This document shows positions 24,172-30,146 of a stretch of DNA of 64,000 bases, piece after piece. Within the stretch, counting starts at the first letter, position 1, and each line of letters starts with the position of its first letter. Source of the stretch: Rhodovulum steppense. GTDB lineage: Bacteria > Pseudomonadota > Alphaproteobacteria > Rhodobacterales > Rhodobacteraceae. The translations under genes were made by a program, and so were the position numbers. The notes below the pieces were generated by a model. The model was not told the DNA's origin. It was given only the letters and a program-made list of their open reading frames with translations, and ran no database searches. The stretch is taken from the NCBI RefSeq assembly GCF_004339675.1, contig NZ_SLVM01000008.1:1-64000 (forward strand), in the 5' to 3' direction.

Positions 24172-26471
24172 GAAACCATCCCCTCTATCTCAACCGAACT
24201 CAGGGCATCGACGCGACGCGACAACGCGACAGCCCTAAAGGGCTGCTGTCGCGTCGGTCGCGCTGGCGCATCGGTTTGCCGGGTGGCGACAATCGCGACT
24301 TGTCGCGCTTCTGTCGCGTCGTGTCGCGCTGTCGCGTCAGCGACAAACTCTGTGTCCAAGTCGTCGAAGTCGTCGGGGATGCAGTAGAACCCATCTTTAA
24401 ACTTGATGCGTCCCTTTTCCAGAAGCCCCCGGATCGCCCTAGTTGCAACGTCGCGACGCGACTTTGCGTTGTCGGACGCCGACACGTCGCGCCCGCTCGC
24501 CATGACGTCCTTGTAATCTGCTTCAGGCAATCTGCCGCCCTCACGCTCTAGAACGTCCAGCGCCGCTTGTTCCGACCTTGGCAGTTTCTCGAATGCGTAG
24601 CTTGCAGCGGCCGAACATGGCGCGGCGTAGGGCAACCGGATTTCGTCGCCGTCTTCATCTGTCCCGCCGGCAATCGTGCCAATGGTAAACGCGATATCCC
24701 TGTCGCATGGCCCGTTGCGGTTTTTGGTCAGCCGGCCCCGCACCACGCCTGACTCGTCGCGCTTGATATGCAGCGCCACGTCAAGAGCGCCATTCAGCAA
24801 GCTATGGCCCCGCGGCAGTCCCTGTTGCCCGTCTTTTGTATCGTGGTGTATCAAAAGCACGGCAGCGCCCCATCTGGTCAACTTTCGCGCGACGCTGACA
24901 ACCCGGCCCATTCCTTCCGCGCTGTTCTCTTCGAGTCCGGGAAACGCCATTGCCAGCGTGTCGAGGAAGATCAATGCGGGGCGTTGCGCCTTCACAGCTT
25001 CCAGAAGCGCGACCAAATCGGGCGACTCCTTCGCCAGAAGATCGGACACGCCTGCGACAAGCTGGAACTCGGGTGCATCGCCATAGATGGATTTCAGCGC
25101 CTTCACCCTGCCGCGCATCCCGTGCGGATCCTCGGCCGCGACATAGAACACGCCGCCCGCCCTCGCGCGCATTCCGAAGACCTCCCGGCCCTGTGCAACG
25201 GCATATCCAAGGAAGGGCGAGAGCAGCGACTTGCCGGCGCCCGGTGCCCCCACAATGCACCCCACGTCGCCCGGTGCCAGGAAGCCCTTCAGGACATAGC
25301 CGCGCGACGGGGCAGCTTCGCATTCGGAAGGGCTCAGGAATGACAGGCGCGACTTGGCGCGCGGAAGTTCCGGCAGGTCTTCGAAGTCGGAGTCACTGAT
25401 TTCCATCTCGGGCCAGGACCAGCCGTGCGCCTTCGCCTCGGCAACAAGGCTCGCCAGCGTGATCGCAGCGCGGCCGTTCGGCGGCGTCACCTTGCGGCGT
25501 TGCCATTCCTTGGCAACTTCCTTCGCGTCATAGTCGGGACCGATCTTCCTTGCCCATGAGTGCAGGATTTCGAGTCCTTCAGCATCGCCGCTGAACTGGT
25601 GCTTTAGCGCCAGCGTGACGGTTTCCTTCCGGTGCCAGCGGTCAGCATCATTCGGGTTCGGCAGGTGTTCAATCAGATCGCGGACCTGTGCGGCTGTCAG
25701 CGACAGCGGCCGTTGTTCCGTGGCAATCGGCGCGGGCGTGTCTGGCCCTAGCAGCTCGGCAAGGTCATCGATCGGCGCCGCCCGTTTGCCGATGCGCGGC
25801 AGGTCGGTTGCATGGTCGATCGTTCGCCCATCGATCATGTGGATCTCGGGCGGCGCGTTGCCCCTGACACGTCCGAAGAAGTAGCAGCGCGACGGGTCAA
25901 AAGACTCCTTGCCGGCAATGCCCCCAAGGGCGCCGTTGACACGTTCCACCAGGACCGCGGACGCTGCCGGGCTCACGGGGGCAGCGGTTGGCAGTAGAAC
26001 ACGCCACCGGGGCTTGTCGGGTGTATGGCTTGAAGAGGTGAAAACGACAGCGGCGAGTCCTGCCGCCCGCAACCTTGCCGCGGCTTCGTTCGGAGTCACC
26101 TCGCCCGCGTCATAGTCGATTTCGACTCCGTGGCGTGCGGTCAGGTGTTCGGCCTTCCTGCCGCCTTTGAACGTGCCCAGCTTCACCAAAGGCAGCTCGG
26201 CCTTCTCATCGGCAAAGACGCTGCCGGCCCGTTCGACAAACTGGCGCAGTGTCAGCGTTTCGTTTTGGGGCGTCGTGTCGGTCTTGCTGCAGAAGAAAGT
26301 GAGTGACAACGGCAGGTCTAGCGACGAGTCCGGGCTTGTGCTATGTTCCGTGGTGTCAATATTTCCATCGATCTTTGCGCCGTTCCGGGGTCCAGCCGGG
26401 GCGGCGTTTTCCTTTTCAGCCCTTGGCGGTCCCAGAAGATCCGCAAGGTCGAGTTGGTTCATGTAGGTCAT
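24168..26471 (-). CDS. primase-helicase replication protein
   Basis: A 767-residue multidomain protein. Residues about 70-225 resemble an archaeo-eukaryotic primase-like domain: VEIDYDAGE (Asp119, Asp121) and SSSHTPDKPRWRVLLP. Residues about 255-355 look like a PriCT-type segment (WHRKETVTLALKHQF...LEILHSWARKIG). A RepA-like RecA-fold ATPase follows, with Walker A GAPGAGKS at 408-415, Walker B LIFLDTLAM and sensor LLIHHDTKDG. The C-terminus has a helix-turn-helix-like part. It should start satellite replication. ATG 26471 has a GAGG site about 7 bases upstream. It leads the right-hand operon. Confidence 0.88.
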   Translation of the reverse strand: MTYMNQLDLADLLGPPRAEKENAAPAGPRNGAKIDGNIDTTEHSTSPDSSLDLPLSLTFFCSKTDTTPQNETLTLRQFVERAGSVFADEKAELPLVKLGTFKGGRKAEHLTARHGVEIDYDAGEVTPNEAAARLRAAGLAAVVFTSSSHTPDKPRWRVLLPTAAPVSPAASAVLVERVNGALGGIAGKESFDPSRCYFFGRVRGNAPPEIHMIDGRTIDHATDLPRIGKRAAPIDDLAELLGPDTPAPIATEQRPLSLTAAQVRDLIEHLPNPNDADRWHRKETVTLALKHQFSGDAEGLEILHSWARKIGPDYDAKEVAKEWQRRKVTPPNGRAAITLASLVAEAKAHGWSWPEMEISDSDFEDLPELPRAKSRLSFLSPSECEAAPSRGYVLKGFLAPGDVGCIVGAPGAGKSLLSPFLGYAVAQGREVFGMRARAGGVFYVAAEDPHGMRGRVKALKSIYGDAPEFQLVAGVSDLLAKESPDLVALLEAVKAQRPALIFLDTLAMAFPGLEENSAEGMGRVVSVARKLTRWGAAVLLIHHDTKDGQQGLPRGHSLLNGALDVALHIKRDESGVVRGRLTKNRNGPCDRDIAFTIGTIAGGTDEDGDEIRLPYAAPCSAAASYAFEKLPRSEQAALDVLEREGGRLPEADYKDVMASGRDVSASDNAKSRRDVATRAIRGLLEKGRIKFKDGFYCIPDDFDDLDTEFVADATARHDATEARQVAIVATRQTDAPARPTRQQPFRAVALSRRVDALSSVEIEGMVS

Positions 26472-26517
26472 CGCGGTTCCTCGCTCTGAGGCCCCGCAGA
26501 GGGTTTGACAATCTCTG

Positions 26518-26535
26518 GAAATTTACTTGAATTTC
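26518..26535. promoter_or_regulatory. inverted repeat upstream of the primase gene
   Basis: GAAATT and AATTTC are separated by 6 bases in the 126-base AT-richer gap between the primase start and attR. It may be an operator or part of a replication origin. The gap also holds two TTTGACA copies (26504-26510 and 26556-26562). Confidence 0.35.
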
Positions 26536-26597
26536 AGCAAGCCGACTCTGGGTCGTTTGACACTCTAAGCACTTGTATTCGCTTAACTGTGTCATAT

Positions 26598-26614
26598 CAG
26601 GGTCGCCCACCATT
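26598..26614 (+). repeat. attR: second copy of the 17-bp att core
   Basis: CAGGGTCGCCCACCATT, identical to 14917-14933. It is not followed by, or part of, a second tRNA: only the tRNA 3' end is duplicated. It marks the right end of the element. Confidence 0.92.
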
Positions 26615-26645
26615 CCCCTTTGAAATCATTGGATTTTTTTAGAGA

Positions 26646-26682
26646 TTGGTGACTCTGCCTTAGGATTGCCTAAGGCAACCAA
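26646..26682. repeat. inverted repeat just outside attR
   Basis: TGCCTTAGG (26656-26664) and CCTAAGGCA (26669-26677) form a perfect 9-bp stem with loop ATTG; outer TTGGT/ACCAA arms extend it imperfectly. There is no T run after it, so it is more likely a protein-binding site or remnant than a terminator. It lies 113 bases before the HEPN-like gene. Confidence 0.5.
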
Positions 26683-26794
26683 CTGGGCGACTTCAAACCA
26701 TAGCAGCCCGGAAACACTCACGCTTTCGTGAATCGTTCGCTTGCCCGAAGCTTCGGTTGCGCTGCATCATTGTCGCCGAAGCGCAGGGTGTGTC

Positions 26795-27310
26795 ATGGAC
26801 AGCAATCAACTCAACCGCGAAATTGAAGCCGGAAACTTCAAGCTTCCGCTAAAAACCATACACCGCGAAGCCATGCTTGATCTAGTTCTTGCATGGGGAA
26901 CACTTGACGGTGCTCTAGCAATGCTTCTAGCCACGGTCATGGGTCTTCCATATCACGAAGCCGCCGATACCATCGGAAAGCAAAGCGGTTCGGGAAAGCT
27001 TGCAGAAGCGATCCGCTTGATAAAGGAAGGCGGTCCTGCCGAAGAAGCGGTCAACTTTCTGAAAAAACATAAAAAATCTTACGAACGACATTCCAAATCT
27101 AGAAACAAAATAGCCCACGGGCATTGTGCAGGCTATCTGACGGCTGATGAAAATTTTGTTGTTTTCGCAATCTTTGAAAGGGTTGGTAACGAAAACTTGG
27201 CCGTTGACGCCGTTCCAGTCGAAGAAATGAAACGTGCGACGAAATGGGGCGAAGCGTTTACATCCTTCATCGTCCAGATGCTCGATCGTCTTGATAGCGA
27301 AGAAGCATAA
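26795..27310 (+). CDS. HEPN-like protein next to the insertion site
   Basis: A 171-residue helical protein with no signal peptide. The motif SRNKIAHGH gives Arg103-x4-His108, the R-x4-6-H signature of HEPN domains, which are often RNA-cutting effectors in toxin and abortive-infection systems. The preceding helices (LDLVLAWGTLDGALAMLLA) fit a HEPN bundle. Base composition is clearly more AT-rich than the flanking host genes, suggesting transfer. I chose ATG 26795 over an upstream start at 26741. It lies outside attR, so it is not cargo of the present element. The role is inferred from one motif. Confidence 0.6.
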   Translation: MDSNQLNREIEAGNFKLPLKTIHREAMLDLVLAWGTLDGALAMLLATVMGLPYHEAADTIGKQSGSGKLAEAIRLIKEGGPAEEAVNFLKKHKKSYERHSKSRNKIAHGHCAGYLTADENFVVFAIFERVGNENLAVDAVPVEEMKRATKWGEAFTSFIVQMLDRLDSEEA

Positions 27311-27314
27311 AAAA

Positions 27315-27336
27315 GCCCCCAGCCGAAGCCGGGGGC
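27315..27336 (+). terminator. terminator after the HEPN-like gene
   Basis: GCCCCC (27315-27320) and GGGGGC (27331-27336) pair, with GC/GC inner pairs around a CGAA loop and one A-C mismatch. The stop codon is followed by an A run and the stem by AGGTAGTTT. A weak U tract makes this a moderate call. Confidence 0.5.
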
Positions 27337-27509
27337 AGGTAGTTTCCACGGCCCTGTGGAACTGGTCAGGCGTCGGCAGGCGGCACAAGGGCCGTATGGG
27401 GATCAACCCGGCTGGCCGTCGCGCGATTTGCATTGGCGAGCGAATACCATGCAAGCCTTTGGCGCGATTTGCCTATAGTAGCGCCGAAAGACGGGCAGGA
27501 CAGGGACGG

Positions 27510-27796
27510 ATGGCAGGGAGCAGGACGGAAACGGGCGACCGGTTCGATGTCGTGATCGTCGGCCAGGCCGGACGGCTGCAATACGAGGCGGTGTTGTTCG
27601 CCGCCGCGCTGCGCGCCTCGGATCCGGATTTCGCGGGCAGCCTGATCGTGGCCGAGCCGCAGCCGGGGCCGCTCTGGCCCGCCGATCCGCGCATGGACGA
27701 TCCCGGCGCGCGTTGCTGGGCGAGTTCGGGGCCCTGCCCCGGCGCGAACAGGCGATCCGCAGCATTCTGAAACGGCACACTCTCTGGATGCGCTGA
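27510..27796 (+). pseudogene. internally deleted, frameshifted host gene
   Basis: The frame from ATG 27510 opens with a good N-terminal domain (FDVVIVGQAGRLQYEAVLFAAALRASDPDF, then PLWPADPRMDDPGAR). From about 27710 the sensible reading shifts frame to LLGEFGALPRREQAIRSILK and ends RHTLWMR at 27796, which looks like a natural C-terminus. About 95 codons remain of a protein I would expect, from memory of a glycosyltransferase-like family in Rhodobacterales, to be near 300. The middle has been lost. Exact family unsure; the mosaic is visible in the sequence. Confidence 0.6.
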
Positions 27797-27958
27797 GCGG
27801 GACAGGCGGATGATCGGACCGGCCGGACCAGCGCCGCAGGGCCAGCGTTCCGGCCCGGGCGGCAGCCGCGGAAGGCTGTCCTTTTGCCCGGCCCCATGTT
27901 GCCGGGTTGCGGGCGATGGCCTAATGCTGGCGGCAAACGGACAACAGGGAGAGTTCCG

Positions 27959-29245
27959 ATGAGCGAGGCTCCGCAATACGGTTTCGACACGTTGCAGGTG
28001 CATGCGGGCGCGCGCCCCGACCCGGCCACCGGCGCGCGGCAGACGCCGATCTACCAGACCACGGCCTATGTGTTCCGCGATGCCGACCATGCCGCGGCTT
28101 TGTTCAACCTTCAGGAAGTAGGCTATATCTACTCGCGGCTCACCAATCCCACGGTGGCCGTGCTGGCGGAACGCATCGCCACGCTTGAGGGCGGCGTGGG
28201 CGGTGTCTGCTGTTCCTCGGGACATGCCGCGCAGATCATGGCGCTGTTCCCGCTGATGGGGCCGGGGCGCAATGTCGTCGCCTCGACCCGGCTTTACGGC
28301 GGCACGGTCACGCAGTTCAGCCAGACGATCAAACGCTTCGGCTGGTCTGCGAAATTCGTGGATTTCGACGATCTGGACGCGGTGCGGGCCGCCATCGACG
28401 AGGACACCCGCGCGATATTCTGCGAGGCGATCGCCAACCCGGGCGGCTACATCACCGATCTTGACGCCATCGCGGGCGTGGCTGACGCCGCCGGCCTGCC
28501 GCTGATCGTCGACAACACCTCGGCGACGCCCTATCTGTGCCGCCCGATCGAGCATGGCGCGACGCTGGTTGTTCATTCGACCACAAAATACCTGACCGGC
28601 AACGGCACCGTGACCGGCGGCGCCATTGTGGATTCGGGCAGGTTCGACTGGTCGGCCTCGGACAAGTTCCCCTCGCTCGCCGCCCCCGAACCCGCCTATC
28701 ACGGGCTGAAATTCCACGAGACTTTCGGACCGCTGGCCTTCACCTTCCACGGCATCGCCGTGGGCTTGCGCGATCTCGGCATGACGATGAACCCGCAAGC
28801 GGCGCATTACACCCTGATGGGGATCGAGACGCTGTCGCTGCGCATGCAGCGCCATGTCGAGAATGCGGTCAAGGTCGCAAGCTGGCTGGAAACCCATCCC
28901 AAGGTGGCCCGTGTGACCTATGCCGGGCTGCCCTCCTCGCCCTGGCACGAGAGGGTTGCGCGGATCTGTCCCAAGGGTGCCGGTGGGCTGTTCACCTTCG
29001 CGCTGAAGGATGGCTATGAGGCCTGTGTCCGGCTGGTCGGCGCGGTCAACCTGTTCAGCCATGTGGCGAATCTCGGCGACACGCGCTCGCTGATCATCCA
29101 CCCGGCCTCGACCACGCACCGGCAGTTGAGCGAGGCGCAGCAGGTCGCCGCCGGTGCCGCTCCCGATACGCTGCGCGTTTCGATCGGGATCGAGGACGCC
29201 GCCGACATCATCGCCGACCTGGAACAGGCGCTGGCCAGGGTCTGA
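27959..29245 (+). CDS. metY: O-acetylhomoserine sulfhydrylase (PLP-dependent)
   Basis: A 428-residue Cys/Met-metabolism PLP enzyme that makes homocysteine from O-acetylhomoserine and sulfide. The N-terminus FDTLQVHAGARPDPATGARQ and YIYSRLTNPTVAVLAERIA are typical. The PLP lysine is Lys210 in HSTTKYLTGNG. The C-terminal HPASTTHRQL is also conserved. Length (about 430) favours MetY over the shorter cystathionine enzymes. A GGGAGAG site lies just before ATG 27959. I looked for a known SAM riboswitch in the 160 bases upstream and could not identify one. Confidence 0.92.
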   Translation: MSEAPQYGFDTLQVHAGARPDPATGARQTPIYQTTAYVFRDADHAAALFNLQEVGYIYSRLTNPTVAVLAERIATLEGGVGGVCCSSGHAAQIMALFPLMGPGRNVVASTRLYGGTVTQFSQTIKRFGWSAKFVDFDDLDAVRAAIDEDTRAIFCEAIANPGGYITDLDAIAGVADAAGLPLIVDNTSATPYLCRPIEHGATLVVHSTTKYLTGNGTVTGGAIVDSGRFDWSASDKFPSLAAPEPAYHGLKFHETFGPLAFTFHGIAVGLRDLGMTMNPQAAHYTLMGIETLSLRMQRHVENAVKVASWLETHPKVARVTYAGLPSSPWHERVARICPKGAGGLFTFALKDGYEACVRLVGAVNLFSHVANLGDTRSLIIHPASTTHRQLSEAQQVAAGAAPDTLRVSIGIEDAADIIADLEQALARV

Positions 29246-29253
29246 GGCAGTCC

Positions 29254-29281
29254 GGGCGGGGCGCGGTGGCGCGCCCTGCCC
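29254..29281. terminator. terminator hairpin between metY and the SIMPL gene
   Basis: GGGCGGGGCGCG (29254-29265) pairs with CGCGCCCTGCCC (29270-29281) around loop GTGG, 12 bp with one G-T pair. It lies between two convergent stop codons. The U tract is short, so termination may be weak or rho-assisted. Confidence 0.55.
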
Positions 29282-29290
29282 TTCTCGGGA

Positions 29291-29977
29291 TTACTCGCCC
29301 AAGGCAAAGACCATCCGGACCCGCGCCTCGATGGCCAATTCACCCGGCGCGACGGGGACCGCGTCGCCCCCCATCCGGGCGGCCTCGAACCTGACCGGAT
29401 GCGGCATGTCGGCACCTTCTTCTTCAAGAGACAGCACCGGACCCAATGCCAGCCCGGCAGCATCGGCCAACAGCGCGGCCTTGCGCAGCGCCTCTGCCAC
29501 GGCGCGGCGGCGGGCCTCGTCGCGCAGGGGATCGGGGTTCTGCATTCCGAAGCTCAGCCCCTGGAACCGGTTCGCGCCCTCGGAAATCACCCGGTCGAGC
29601 GTCCCGCCCAGATTGTCCAGTTCGCGCACCCGCACGCTCAACGTGTTCGAGGCGGAATAGCCGGTGATCCGCGACCGCTGGCCCTGCTCGTGCCCGCTCC
29701 AGACAGGCGACAGCGAGAGCCCGGCCGTCTGCAGGTCGCGCGGCTCGATTCCCGCGGCGCGCAGGCTGTCGAGCACCGCCGCCAGATCGGCCGAAACCCG
29801 GTCCATCGCCGCCTCGGCGGTCTCGGCCTCATGCGTGACGCCCAGGGTGATCGTTGCCATGTCGGGCACGGCCTCGGCCAGACCTTCGCCGACGACGGTC
29901 ACCCGGGCAGGGGTGTCGGCGGTGGCCGGGAAGGCAAGCACGGCAAGGATCACCAGAAGGGCGAGCGGTCGTGTCAT
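29291..29977 (-). CDS. SIMPL (DUF541) periplasmic protein
   Basis: A 228-residue exported protein of the SIMPL/DUF541 family. The signal peptide MTRPLALLVILAVLAFPATA ends near residue 20. The mature part starts with RVTVVGEGLAEAVPDMATITLGV, followed by the YSASNTLSVRVRELDNLGGTLD motif. Relatives (for example E. coli YggE) protect against oxidative stress or bind membranes, by an unknown mechanism. The start at 29977 gives a clean signal peptide. It is convergent with metY. Confidence 0.88.
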   Translation of the reverse strand: MTRPLALLVILAVLAFPATADTPARVTVVGEGLAEAVPDMATITLGVTHEAETAEAAMDRVSADLAAVLDSLRAAGIEPRDLQTAGLSLSPVWSGHEQGQRSRITGYSASNTLSVRVRELDNLGGTLDRVISEGANRFQGLSFGMQNPDPLRDEARRRAVAEALRKAALLADAAGLALGPVLSLEEEGADMPHPVRFEAARMGGDAVPVAPGELAIEARVRMVFALGE

Positions 29978-30146
29978 GGTCGTGGTCCTGTGATTGGAAA
30001 TCGGGCCGAGCATCGCGCGGCGCGGAATCCGCGGCAAGGCATTTCCCCTGAATTTCTCGCGAGGCTCTTCTAAGCCTCGGCGGTTTCCTGCTATACTCCC
30101 CCGACACTGGTTTGGAACCGGCTGGCGACCGGTTTAGAAGGCAGTA

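Larger units (their letters stand above)
14917..26614. mobile_element. integrated capsid-encoding phage satellite (cfPICI-like)
   Basis: An 11.7-kb element between perfect 17-bp repeats, with the integrase next to attL. Contents from left: integrase, AlpA-like protein, decoration protein, gpW-like joiner, fused protease-capsid, small ORF, portal, a regulator-like protein, two plus-strand small ORFs, a small ORF, large terminase, small terminase, a possible tiny gene, primase-helicase. Nearly all genes lie on the minus strand with overlapping ends. No tail tube, tape measure, baseplate, fibre, holin, endolysin or CI-like gene was seen. Intact frames and sharp ends argue against a rotting prophage. 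The content fits a satellite that builds its own head and borrows tails. Confidence 0.85.

Noticed and set aside
24201-24360. Repeated GCGACGCG/TGTCGCG words near the end of the primase gene as a CRISPR or iteron array
   Set aside because: The spacing is irregular, the words lie within an open reading frame rich in RRD/TRQ codons, and there are no unique spacers.
14917-26614. Gene transfer agent as explanation for the head genes
   Set aside because: Rhodobacterales GTAs also encode portal, protease and capsid, but as a long cluster with tail genes and without integrase, att repeats or primase. This element has clear mobile ends and no tail genes.
14917-26614. Decayed ordinary prophage
   Set aside because: All head, packaging, replication and integration frames are intact with overlapping ends, and the att repeats are perfect. 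A prophage losing exactly its tail and lysis genes while keeping everything else tightly packed is less likely than a satellite, though not excluded.
27797-27958. SAM-type riboswitch before metY
   Set aside because: Such switches are common before methionine genes in alphaproteobacteria, but I could not match the conserved cores of SAM-II or SAM/SAH classes. A covariance-model search would settle it.
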